This document shows positions 25,441 through 36,197 of a stretch of 64,000 nucleotides of DNA, one piece after another. Made by a program: the position numbers and the translations under genes. Under the pieces are notes generated by a model. The model was not told the origin of the DNA, searched no databases, and worked only from the letters and a program-made list of their open reading frames with translations. Every line of letters begins with the position of its first letter. The stretch's first letter is position 1. Source of the stretch: Xenopus tropicalis (Eukaryota; Chordata; Amphibia; Anura; Pipidae); contig NC_030686.2 in NCBI RefSeq assembly GCF_000004195.4, positions 45,209,961-45,273,960 on the forward strand, in the 5' to 3' direction.

Positions 25441-25668
25441 CCAAACAGCCCCCCCCCCCCCAGCCCAATAAATAGTGACTAAGGCACCTTACAGCAGCCC
25501 CTCTGCATTTGCCTAACCACAGATTGCCAGTCTGGGCCTGGGCCCTGGCATTCCCAGTACCCAGAGGCCCAAACAGCCCCCCCAGCCCAATTAAATAGTG
25601 ACTATGGCATCTTACAGAAGCCCCTCTGGCATTTGCCTGAACCCACAGATTGCCCGTCCGGGCCTGTA
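25436..25668. repeat. Two-copy direct repeat of about 125 bp
   Basis: 'gaggcccaaacagccccccc' through 'cacagattgcc(a/c)gtc(t/c)gggcctg' occurs twice in tandem, with small indels between the copies. Confidence 0.8.
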
Positions 25669-25973
25669 GTGGTAACACATAAGGGGCTGCTTATTGCCAA
25701 TGCTCGGCCTATTAAACAGCAAATGGATGGAAACATTTATTGTTGTACTTTTTACACTGAATGTGTGTTCGGCACAGACACCCTGCTGTTTGCTCTGGGA
25801 GCAGCAGAGGTCAGCAGAGAGCAGTGGGTTCTGACTCAGTACAAACTCTGCAGTTCCACATTCACTGGAGTCAGATGCGATGTGACAAGTGGAAGAGGCG
25901 GGTGTGTTGTCTCTCTGTTCTCTGTCAGTTGTGCCTCTGTCACCCATAGCACTCTCCAGAGATCCTGGCAGGG

Positions 25974-26373
25974 ATGGGCGATACCCAGGATTCCCCAAGC
26001 GGCCCGTCTGAGGTTATCCTCTGTGGCACTTTCACCCTTGTACCTGGCACTGGCGCTCCATTGTCGCTCATCCTCACTCGCAAGGAGCTTTTGATACAGA
26101 CCCTGTCCCTGGATGCTCAGCCGTCTCCCCATTACTCTCTCGCCCTGGCCGACTGCATCGGATGCCGCTCTTTCAGAGGAAAAGACCCCACAGAACTTGG
26201 GGGGTATCTTACTGCTGCATTTTGCCCCCTCAGGGGTGAGGCGCTGGGCAAAACCATTTATCGGCAGCGAGTTTCCAGGACGTTTAGAATAGAAGTTTCA
26301 CGGGACAAAGAGCACAACTTTAATGTGGCCAAGACCTGGGCCAACAGAATCTGGGAAATGGCTGAAGAGCAAG
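25974..26373 (+). CDS. sphk1: sphk1 coding exon 1
   Basis: Encodes residues 1-133 plus the first base of codon 134. It ends at the donor gtaagac. It carries the N-terminal beta-rich domain, with ILCGTFTLVPG near the start and RQRVSRTFRI near residue 100. Confidence 0.88.
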
Positions 26374-29300
26374 GTAAGACGGGTGGCAACGTTGGCAGGT
26401 AGTATGTTCATATAGCCGCTTCCATACTGTTTGTCTATTGGTGCGGCCCTCTTTCCTGCTCCTAATTCCAGTAGTATAGACCCTCAGCTGCACACTACAG
26501 ACTTACTATAGGCATATGTGTATAGTAAGGCAAGACTGGCTCAGTACTTTGTACAAGGGCTGCCCAGCCCACGTTAAACTTCATTTCCCAGCTTTCACTA
26601 ACCACGGATGTACTTTTACACCAGTGCAAACAATTCAGCAGTTACCTTTGATCCGTCTCCTGCAATTAATGCAATCAGCTGCATGAGTGGTTGCCATGGG
26701 TAACTGCCCCGGTGAGCTCCTATGTAGGTGAGAATGTGTGGGTGGGGGTACTTCTCTGAATGAAAACATGCGCGGATGTGTGCCTCACCCCTTTAATAAC
26801 ACTGGGAGTAATCCATGGACTGGGAGTCATTCCAACTGGGGGATCTATTAGTAGTTCTATCAAGTAACTCAGTTTGGACTGTCTTGGACTGCTGGGAGTC
26901 AATATCTGCTGGACTGGGACTGGGAGTCACTGCTCTGCTGGGGCAGGTTGGAGGCTGGGAGTCTTCTGGACTTGTCCAATTCAATATCTGGGGCAGGTCT
27001 GGACTGGGAGTCAATAATCTGGGACTGGGACTGGGAGTCACTGGGAGTATCTAGGGAACTGGACGAATCGAGTTTGGACTGGATCAATATCTCAGGTCTG
27101 GACTGATTCATCTCTTGGGAGTCATCAATACTCGTCTACTGGGGCATCTGCAGCTGAAGTCTCGCCACTGGAGGTCTACTGGGGCAACCAAACTGGGAGT
27201 CAATATCTGGGGCAGTCTGGGAGTCAAGGGTCTGGGAGTCCTGGGGCACTGGGACAATCTCTCTGGACTGGGAGTATCTGGGGCAGTCACTGGGGATCTG
27301 GGAGTCAATACTGGGAGTCAATATCTGGGGCAGGTCTGGACTGGGAGTCAATATCTGGGGCAGGTCTGGACTGGGAGTCAATATCTGGGGCAGGTCTGGA
27401 CTGGGAGTCAATATCTGGGGCAGGTTTGGACTGGGAGTCAATATAGGCCCTGGCCTGAGCAGCTCTGAATAAATGGGAACCTTGTACCAATCATAGTCAT
27501 TGCATGGGGGGAAGGAATTGTCCTTTTCACAGCTGACTTCCTGAGCAGGAGCCGGCAATGTGATAGGACGAGGAACAGGAAGTGAGCAGAGCCACGCAGT
27601 CCCACAGCAAATAAGTCCCTCCATTCTAATATGTATTTGCCCGGCACTATAGGGCACAGAGCTAGTTGCACACTGTTATTATATTGCTTCAGTGCTAAAC
27701 TTAGCTGCCTTTCTGTTTGGCTTCTACTGACCTGCACTGTCTGTTAGTGAGTGATAAGAGATAAGGCTTCCCAGAATCCCACGCATCCTCCCTGCATACG
27801 TGTGCGTGTGTGTGTGTGTGTGAGTGCGTGTGTGTGTAAATACTAAGGCATGTCATGTATTTGTGCCCTGAATGGCGCAAATAACCCCTCTGTCTGCCAC
27901 TTTCATCTATAGTTTTGTTTGTATGCGAATCTATGTGATACAAGGAGGGGTATCTTGTAACCCCGCCCCTACATTTATTGGGGTGGGGGGGTCACTGACC
28001 CCAGCAACCAAACTATTGCTCTGCGAGGCTACAGTTTTATTGTTATTGTTGCATTTTATAGCTTATTATTCTATTCAGGCCCTCTTCTGTTTATATACTA
28101 GCCCAACCACTCCCACTCCCTGGTTGCTAAGGTAATATGGACCCTAGCTACCAGATAGCCGCTGAAACTATAAACCAGAGGGCCGCTGAACAAAAAGTTA
28201 AATAACTACCAAACAACAAATAGTAAAAAATGAAGACCAACTGCAAACTGTCTCAGAATATCGCTCTCCTTTGAAATACAGAACTTAACCCTTTGCCAAC
28301 ATGTCTTCTGTTTCCAGGCCCCCCCAGCAGCATTCTGCCTCCCTCTCGCCGATTCCTGGTTCTGCTGAATCCATTCGCAGGGACTGGGAAAGCCTCAGGC
28401 CACTTCCAAACGCACGTGATTCCTACGTTAACAGAGGCCAATGCCACCTTCACGCTCCTAGAGACAGGTACTGGCCCGTGGGGCACGGGGGGGGGGGGGG
28501 GACCAGGGGAACAGGTGGGTAACCTATAGGTTAAATCTATATTGTGGGATAATGTTTAACCCCTGGGGTGCATAGCAGAGTCCTTGGGCTTGTTATCCAT
28601 TAATCCCACATAGAGAGATGACCAATAGCCAAAGACTAGAGACTGGCATTGCAGCCAAATGGGTTATTTTTCATACATTTTGCAATGGCTGAGCTCTCAG
28701 AATATTATCTTTCCAGAACATTCCCACCTGCTGCTGTTGTTTCTGGACTTTGGACCAAAAATGATATGTTTTTACAGATACTTATCATGATTTAAAGGGG
28801 AAGTGATCATATAGTGAGCTGTAGAAGCTCCCAAGCAGCAGTCTCTGCTGGGAGTTATTTTTGAATTCCTGACTTGGGGGCAAGTTTTGGTTGAATAAAG
28901 ACAAGATTTCCTACCAAATAAAGCCCCTGTAAGCTGATAGGGTGCATAGAGGCCCCTAATAGCCAATCACAGCCCTTATTTGGCTCCTCCATGAACTTTT
29001 ATGGTGCTTGTGTTGCTCCCCAAGTCTTTTTACATTTGACTCATGAGTAAGAAAGGTTGGGGCCCCTGCCATACAATATGTTTATCTGGGGGCAGTATTA
29101 AAAGTTTTGACCACGCCCCCAAGCAGGGATGTAACTATAGAGAAGACCCTGCAACTGCTGGGGTGCCCAGGAACTATTTGCACTACTTTTGGCACAGAAT
29201 CTGCCCGGCCCTAATACAACAGCCCCCCTCTCCTCCTCCGATGGCGACTCAGACCCTAGGGGTAAGTCTATGGAAATGCAGCAAACAATATGGCAGCTCT

Positions 29301-32261
29301 GCTTGCAAATAAATAAAACTGTGCAGAGAGGGAATGTTGTGGGAACTGCCTAAAGGGAACAATATGGTTGCTCCTGCCCATAGAGGAGGAAGGTTGTGGG
29401 CACACAGTAAAACACAATCTCGTACTGTATTGGGTAAATGGAAGAATATGGCAGCATAGTTGTGTTTTTATCTTCTTAAAGGGATAGTGACACGTTCCAG
29501 GTTTTAATGGAAAAATGTGCCAATGCCTATGTATATCCTAATGCTGTGATCTTTTGTGCTGGAAATGCCCCCTGCCTCCCCCAGCTCACCCCTTACTTAC
29601 CCATGTCGCTCTCCAACATGGCGTAAAGTTGAAAAACTTTGAAATGGAATGGGCGGGGACAACATGCTGAGGACAAATTTAAACAGTGCCCCAGCCTATG
29701 AGAATGTTGTTCTGTCCCCACAGCCTAGTGTAAGCCAGGAAGCTGCTGAACTTCAAGCCACAGTACATAGAGGTTAGTGGTGAGCTGGGGGGGGCACATC
29801 CATTAGAAAAGAATAGCAGCGCTGGGGTTTCTATAGGCAGAATGACATGTCTGGAATGTGTCACTGTCACTTTAAGATTATTAGCCTAAAAATGCCCTTT
29901 ACTCATTTGTGGGTCATGCTCCCAGGTTGCAAATGTTGTGTCTCCTGGATTCACAGAGAGGCCCAAGCAAGCGCAGGAACTGGTGAGGGACGAGGACCTG
30001 TCCGGCTGGGACGCCATTGTTGTCATGGCAGGGGACGGGCTGCTGTTTGAGGTACCGTGACGTGCCTATTTTGTATGGTCATGGAACTCCTTGGTGACTT
30101 ACTGTATAATATCCTTTGATTTTACAATAGGGGGTACATTATTCTTTATATATCTTTATAAACAGTGCTTACAATATTTTGCCTTACAATACACATCCTA
30201 CAATTCTTCTGACTCCCACTCACCTTACTAGTGCCACTCATTCCCACCATTCCCACTCATTCCCACCATTCCCACTCATTCCCACCATTCCCACTCATTC
30301 CCACTCATTCCCACTCATTCCCACCATTCCCACTCATTCCCACTCATTCCCACTCATTCCCACTCATTCCCACCATTCCCACTCATTCCCACTCATTCCC
30401 ACTATTCCCACTCATTCCCACCATTCCCACCATTCCCACTCATTCCCACATTCCCCACCATTCCCACTCATTCCCACTCATTCCCACCATTCCCACTCAT
30501 TCCCACTATTCCCACTCATTCCCACCATTCCCACTCATTCCCACCATTCCCACTCATTCCCACCATTCCCACCATTCCCACTCATTCCCACTCATTCCCA
30601 CTCATTCCCACTCATTCCCCTCCATTCCACACTCCACCTAAAGCATCTCCAGCTGCCACTACCATTAGTTACTCTGTAGGGGGTTCAGTCACCCCTATCT
30701 CTGACTTAAGGGGGGCCTCATTCTTCTCTTTTTACAGGTGGTCAATGGGCTGATGGAGAGGCCGGACTGGGCCTGTGCCATTAAAAAGCCGCTGGCAGTT
30801 CTCCCTGGTGGATCTGGGAACGCTCTGGCTGCCTCTGTCAGTTACTATTCTGGGTGAGAAATCTGTTAGATTGTCCAACCTCTAATACCTAAATGTATTG
30901 ATTTGTGCTGTTTCTCTCATTTCTTTTGTATTTAGTAATGTAGTTGTGCTAGGGCCGGCACTGATCCACTGGCAAAATACACGCAGGTGTCGGGCCCAAC
31001 TCTATACAGGCTGGTTTCCCGCCCCTGGCTAGCCCCATCTGGCTATGGTTGGCCACTTTTATAAACTGATGTCCACCCCACCTCCTCTGTTGATGTCAGA
31101 GACAGACTGGTTGGATGTGGGCTTATAAGTCATGTTAGTCCGGCTAGCCATGTCCGGGATTAAGTTTGGGTGGGGGTCAATAAATTGGCCCATTAGCTAA
31201 ATTCCTATTGGTTACATTAGCCCCCCACCTCACTAGGTTTCCCCTAATCTGCTTAATTATATCACTCTCTTGCTTTTAATGAGCCACATCTCCCATCATG
31301 CCTTGTTAGCCCTGTGCTGTGTATGTATGTATAACTTTATACAGCATTCTAGCTGTAAGCTATAGATAGGAAGGCAGAATCTTCCCCTAAACTGAAAGGG
31401 GAGCTTTATATAATAATTTGACATTACAGGTATAGGAGCTAACAATAAAGGGTGCCTATACTGGGTTATTCACCATTATTCACCTCTCACAGGCACAAAC
31501 AAGCGTCGGGCACCAAGTTGCTGAACAATTGCACTTTCATTCTATGCAAGGGACAGCCTGTACACCTGGACCTTGTATCTCTTACCACCTCGTCCGGAAG
31601 GCGCATCTTCTCCTTCCTCAGTTTTGCTTGGGGTTTAATCTCTGACGTGGACATTGAAAGTGAGAGGTACAGGTTTATGGGTTCTGCCCGTTTCTCATTT
31701 GGCACATTTGTCAGGCTAACGGCGCTGCGTACCTATAGGGGGCGCCTCTCGTACCTCCCAGCCAGGACTTCGCCGGACTCTACACCAGAGAGTGACTCGC
31801 ACAGGCACAACTTAAACAGTTCTACAGACACTGTAAACCCCAATGTGTTGGAGGACTCATTGCTCGTCCCATTGAATGAGCCGGTTCCACCTCACTGGAC
31901 AACTGTTACGGAGGACCAGTTTGTGCTTGTCCTGTTGCTCTACCAGTCTCACCTTGGGGCTGACCTCTTCACTGCTCCCATGGTGCAAAGCCCGGGAGAA
32001 GGGGTCATGCAGCTGTTCTACGCCACCTCTAGAATCTCCCGGGCATCCCTTCTCAAACTCTTCCTTGGCATGGAGAAAGGGTCTCACATGGGCGAGTCTA
32101 TCCCTCACATAACCAATGTCCCTGTCACAGCCTTTCGGCTGGAACCACTCGAGAACGTTGGGATCATGACTGTGGATGGAGAGTCTATACCATGTTGTTC
32201 TCTCCAGGGTCAGATCCATAAGGGCCTGGGGCGCATAATCAGTATCCCCCAGGGACCATGA
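25974..32261 (+). CDS. sphk1: Sphingosine kinase (sphk1), five coding exons, 509 aa
   Basis: Sphingosine kinases phosphorylate sphingosine with ATP to make sphingosine-1-phosphate, mainly in the cytosol and at membranes. Exons are 25974-26373, 28318-28467, 29957-30051, 30738-30853 and 31493-32261, all with GT-AG borders and matching phases. Residues 1-133 form an N-terminal domain resembling the long N-terminus of SPHK2. The lipid-kinase catalytic domain starts near 144 with LLNPFAGTGKA (149-159), then MAGDGLLFE (207-215), GGSGNALAAS (239-248) and DVDIESERYR. The C-terminal lobe has LVPLNEPVPPHWT and MTVDGES. The start has a strong Kozak context (G at -3, G at +4). Placement tail-to-tail with ube2o supports sphk1; several segments read closer to SPHK2, so the paralogue call rests partly on synteny. 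The human C-terminal TRAF2-binding PPEEP-type motif is absent. The catalytic motifs deviate at three residues (see findings). From memory, human SPHK1 isoforms are about 384-470 residues. Confidence 0.93.
26800..27450. repeat. 30-bp minisatellite in sphk1 intron 1
   Basis: Five near-perfect 30-bp units (about 27306-27446) of 'ctgggagtcaatatctgggg' plus 'caggtctgga'. They are preceded by about 500 bp of diverged units based on 'ctgggagtca'. Confidence 0.9.
27799..27838. repeat. GT microsatellite
   Basis: An imperfect (tg)n run interrupted by 'agtgcg'. Confidence 0.85.
27972..28275. mobile_element. T2-type MITE fragment in sphk1 intron 1
   Basis: Contains 'gggggtcactgaccccagca', 'tattctattcaggccctctt', 'ctggttgctaaggtaat' and 'gtctcagaatatcgctctcc', an arrangement I remember for the abundant Xenopus T2 (TTAA-bounded) MITEs. 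Both terminal repeats are missing. The fragment ends about 40 bp before the exon 2 acceptor. Confidence 0.65.
28318..28467 (+). CDS. sphk1: sphk1 coding exon 2
   Basis: The acceptor is 'ctgtttccag' and the donor is gtactgg. It encodes residues 134-183 including the nucleotide-binding LLNPFAGTGKA loop. A G-run of about 15 begins roughly 18 bases after the donor. Confidence 0.9.
28790..29075. mobile_element. Dispersed repeat in sphk1 intron 2, shared with the inverted-repeat arms
   Basis: Carries 'gctgggagttatttttgaat', 'caaataaagcccctgtaag' and 'gcttgtgttgctccccaagt'. The same ordered blocks occur at about 20.99-21.24 kb and, inverted, at about 18.24-18.54 kb inside the large inverted repeat. 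Confidence 0.65.
29476..29875. mobile_element. T2-like MITE flanked by TTAA, sphk1 intron 2
   Basis: The left end is ttaaagggatagtgacacgt and then tccag; the right end is ctggaatgtgtcactgtcac and then tttaa. These are inverted repeats of about 25 bp with few mismatches. TTAA at both borders (29476-29479 and 29872-29875) fits a piggyBac-type target duplication. About 400 bp, no coding capacity. Confidence 0.85.
29957..30051 (+). CDS. sphk1: sphk1 coding exon 3
   Basis: Acceptor 'ggattcacag', donor gtaccgtg. It encodes residues 184-215 and contains the catalytic GDG (209-211), here preceded by Ala. Confidence 0.9.
30225..30625. repeat. 9/10-bp minisatellite in sphk1 intron 3
   Basis: About 40 alternating units of 'cattcccac' and 'cattcccact', with a few altered units near 30445-30460 and 30615. 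Confidence 0.95.
30738..30853 (+). CDS. sphk1: sphk1 coding exon 4
   Basis: Acceptor 'tctctttttacag', donor gtgagaaa. It encodes residues 216-253 plus two bases of codon 254: VVNGLMERPDW and the conserved GGSGNALAAS. Confidence 0.9.
31493..32261 (+). CDS. sphk1: sphk1 coding exon 5 (terminal)
   Basis: The acceptor is 'cacctctcacag' and the stop is TGA at 32259-32261. It encodes residues 254-509, including FAWGLISDVDIESERYR, the TYRGRLSYLP strand, an SP/TP-containing linker, SHLGADLF, SRASLLKLFLGMEKGSH and the terminal AFRLEPL...TVDGES region. Confidence 0.92.
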
Positions 32262-32607
32262 ACTATTATGGATGAAGGTCCCAGTGTATTTGTGATATAT
32301 CTAGTGGTCATCTTCAGGGCTGTGTTACTGCCACCATCTTGTGGCCCTACGCTCTACCTACCTACAGCTACTAATCTAAGGAGTCTGGCAGTGAGTCTGG
32401 TAGTGAGTCTACTTGGAGCCTGCTACAGTCACTTCCCAAAGAACAAGAAAACTTAAGGGACTTTCCTTATGACTACACAAATGCCTTCAACATAAACCAG
32501 CTCAGGTAATGGGATTTCCTCAGCTCTACTCAGTGCCTTCATTTCCCAGTGCCCAGTAACATCAGTGGGCAGTGCCCGGCTAAGCCTCGGAATCTCACCG
32601 CTTGTTT

Positions 32608-32613
32608 AATAAA
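32608..32613 (+). promoter_or_regulatory. Candidate sphk1 poly(A) signal
   Basis: AATAAA about 350 bases after the stop codon. Two further AATAAA hexamers at 32816-32821 and 32822-32827 could give a longer 3' UTR. Confidence 0.6.
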
Positions 32614-32839
32614 CTTCCCACATCCCTTCCTATATTTATAGTGTTTCAGCCACAACCCAGAATTATAGCTGGCTGTGTAGGAGGCAAGGTGGAACCAGGA
32701 GAAGGTTGTTTGGATGTGAGGAGCCTCCCTCAGTGAGGGCAGAACAAGGTTTCATGAGGAAAACTGTATTTCTCTAGAAAAGAGATTTATTTTTGCAAAG
32801 CCCTACGTGGAATTAAATAAAAATAAATTGGGTATGTGG

Positions 32840-33724
32840 TGATTCTTTTTTTCCCAGCATAACTGCCTCATTCCTAACTGGAGAAGTATTAAACTCCCGG
32901 AATCCTTTTCACAGGTACAGGGGCAGATATTGGCCGCCGTGTTTCATCAAAATGGCAGACCGTGTATTGGGACCAAAGTGTTTGCCTTTTCTGATTGGTA
33001 TTTGCTTGCTGTTTGTTTAGCCATCTGGTCATGTAATTGGCCAGCAGCTTCTCAAACTGCCCCTCATTGTCATCCAGCTACCAGGCAGAATTAACTCACT
33101 AGTGACCAAACAGACAACAATCTGCTTGCTAACAACCTGGCCAATGAAGTGGAACTTTGTTTCTGGCCACAGAAGCTGGAGGGATGTAGAGGCAGAAGTT
33201 TAGTCAATATGGTTGGCTTTAAACAACAGGAAAATTTTGCTCACAGTGGAAAATGCTGATTGGCTCATGACAACTGTTGGGATTGGGTTACTGGCCGACC
33301 AGCTACAGAATGGGGTCATTCATTGGCCAGTCAAGGGACTTGTTCAGTTTATCTGTGCATGTCTAAAGGTGGCCATACATGGGCCAATAAAATCTGCCAA
33401 AGAACCGAGTTGGCAACTTATCAGGATGGGTATGGGGCCCTTCAATAGGTCTACCTGACGATATCGGCCACAAATTGGGCAGATGTCAATCAGACAGGTT
33501 TGATTTTCCTGCTGGATCCAGGACCAGATCTGTTATTGAGGTCCTTGATCCAATGGCAGTAACATAGCAGCAATTATGATCCGGTGGTTTGGTGCAAAGG
33601 CCAAATAATTGTATCTACCTTGTATCACTCATCTCAAGGTCGCTAGATAAGTGGGATCTTCTTATCTTTAGTGAGGACTCTGCAACACTCAGGTACAAGA
33701 TTATTATTATTATTACTAACGTGT
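32840..33724. other. Intergenic with a MITE-like fragment
   Basis: About 33363-33610 starts with 'ctaaaggtggccatacatgg' and has 'cctgacgatatcggcc' inside, like the 'ggccatacac' MITE group, but the right end is unclear. No exon seen. Confidence 0.45.
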
Positions 33725-33957
33725 ATTTATAAAGAGCCAACATGTTACATGAGCAGTGCCCTAAGTACATGTTTCTGCTGCAATTTGAATGTTCTTTCAG
33801 ACTGGTTGCTGTATGAGTTTAACTGCCTCCACCAGGGGGCGCTAAAGGGCAGCTAATTCAGAAGCTTCCTTTCTAAACTTGTACTCTGGTGCCTTGGCTT
33901 TTCTGATTGGCCCAAAAATGTCCAATGTCCCGGGACAAAGATCAAATTCAGGGTGAA

Positions 33958-34316
33958 TTAAAGGGATGGTTAAAGAAGGTCCTATTCCTTGCAACTTTGC
34001 AATTAGTCTTCATTCATTCTTTTTATAGTTAATGAACTATTTGCCTTTTTTCTTCTGGCTCTGGGGGTCACTGACCCCGGCAGCCAGAAACTATTTCTCT
34101 CCTACAGTTTTATTATTGTTCTTACTTTTTATCACTTTTTAATCACTTTTCTTCCTATTCGGCACCTCATCAGTCTCTCATTCAAACCACTGCCTGGTTT
34201 CTAAGGTAAATGAGTCCCAAGCAACTAGATAGCAACTGAAAAGCAACTAAACAAAAAGTAACTGCAAACAACAATAAAAAATGAAGACCAGTTGCAACTT
34301 GTCTATTAAAGGTGAA
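33958..34316. mobile_element. T2-type MITE in duplication copy 1
   Basis: Starts 'ttaaagggatggtt', carries 'gggggtcactgaccccggca' and ends 'attaaaggtgaag', i.e. inverted TTAAAGG-type borders. Same family as 27972-28275. Confidence 0.65.
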
Positions 34317-34979
34317 GGAAAGGCTGAATCACTGGGGGATCCAGGTAATTAACAGGTAATTGCCTAATGATGTGCTGGAATGCTGCATGGCTACACAGGA
34401 ATCAGCTCAGTCTGCAGCCTGTACCTGCTCATTACTCCCGCTGTGAGGGACAGGGTAGGAACCCAATATGTTACTCTTCCTGTCTGGCCAAGGTGGCCAA
34501 AGTACTGCAAATAGACTGCTAACATATCTTTGGGACAAACCAAGAGTGGCTATGGTGGGGGGATCAGGAAGTGAATGTGATTGGTTCAGCTGTGCTACTG
34601 ATTGTGCTGCCATGTGGATATACAGAGACTGGTGGGGGTGCAGAGGACACAGCTGGGAATCTGCTTGCAGTTCAAACCACCACTGCCAATTGTCTGCAGG
34701 GCCTTTGGGCTCAACTACACGGGGGCTTTGTCAGATGTTGTCCAGACTGACAGATGTATCCTACGGAATTTGGTCAGAATCTTCCGTGTTGTTTAGGCCT
34801 TTAGGTAGGTTTCTGGGAGATGTAGTTCCAGCAACAGATGGAGTCACTGCTGAAGGCCCTGCTGGCAGTAGGTAGTTTATTTATATTCTATTCTCCTGTA
34901 TTTAGAGGTTCCTACCAACAACTGGCAGAACCGACCCATTTCTGATATGTATTTATTGGTCACACACCCCCCGTATAGG

Positions 34980-36197
34980 CACCATCTCTCCCTACTATAC
35001 CTGCTATCCCACAGCCCCAGTCCCTTCCCAGAGGCTATTATCCCACTGCTACTATAGGCACCATCTCTCCCTACTATACCTGCTATCCACAGCCCCAGTC
35101 CTTCCCAGAGGCTATTATCCCCACTGCTACTATAGGCACCATCTCTCCTACTATACCTGCTATCCCACAGCCCCAGTCCCTTCCCAGAGGCTATTATCCC
35201 CCCACTGCTACTATAGGCACCATCTCTCCCTACTATACCTGCTATCCACAGCCCCAGTCCCTTCCCAGAGGCTATTATCCCCCACTGCTACTATAGGCAC
35301 CATCTCTCCCTACTATACCTGCTATCCCCCAGCCCCAGTCCCCTTCCCAGAGGCTATTATCCCCCCACTGCTACTATAGGCACCATCTCTCCCTACTATA
35401 CTGCTATCCCACAGCCCCAGTCCCTTCCCAGAGGCTATTATCCCCCCACTGCTACTATAGGCACCCATCTCTCCCTACTATGCCTGCTATCCACAGCCCC
35501 AGTCCTTCCAGAGGCTATTATCCCCCCACTGCTCTATAGGCACCATCTCTCCCTACTTATACCTGCTATCCCACAGCCACAGTCCCTTCCCAGAGGCTAC
35601 TATCCCCCACTGCTACTATAGGGCACCATCTCTCCCTACTATACCCTGCTATCCCACAGCCCCAGTCCCTTCCCAGAGGCTATTATCCCCCACTGCTACT
35701 ATAGGCACCATCTCTCCCTACTATACCCTGCTATCCCACAGCCCCAGTCCCTTCCCAGAGGCTATTATCCCCCCACTGCTACTATAGGCACCATCTCTCC
35801 CTACTATACCTGCTATCCCACAGCCCCAGTCCCTTCCCAGAGGCTATTATCCCCCACTGCTACTATAGGCACCATCTCTCCCTACTATACCTGCTATCCC
35901 ACAGCCCCAGTCCCTTCCAGAGGCTATTATCCCCCCACTGCTACTATAGGCACCATCTCTCCCTACTATACCTGCTATCCCACAGCCCCAGTCCCTTCCC
36001 AGAGGCTATTATCCCCCCACTGCTACTATAGGCACCATCTCTCCCTACTATACCTGCTATCCCACAGCCCCAGTCCCTTCCCAGAGGCTATTATCCCCCA
36101 CTGCTACTATAGGCACCATCTCTCCTACTATACCTGCTATCCCACAGCCCCAGTCCCTTCCCAGAGGCTATTATCCCACTGCTACTATAGGCACCAT
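34980..36197. repeat. 80-bp VNTR, about 15 units (copy 1)
   Basis: Units of 'cactgctactataggcacca', 'tctctccctactatacctgc', 'tatcccacagccccagtccc' and 'ttcccagaggctattatccc'. Units differ mainly by one-base indels in C or A/T runs. Confidence 0.95.

Noticed and set aside
34690..34795. Possible exon after 'ccaattgtctgcag' with FGLNYTGALSDVVQTDRC
   Set aside because: The duplicate copy at 37.79 kb has indels that break the frame, and no downstream exon joins it.
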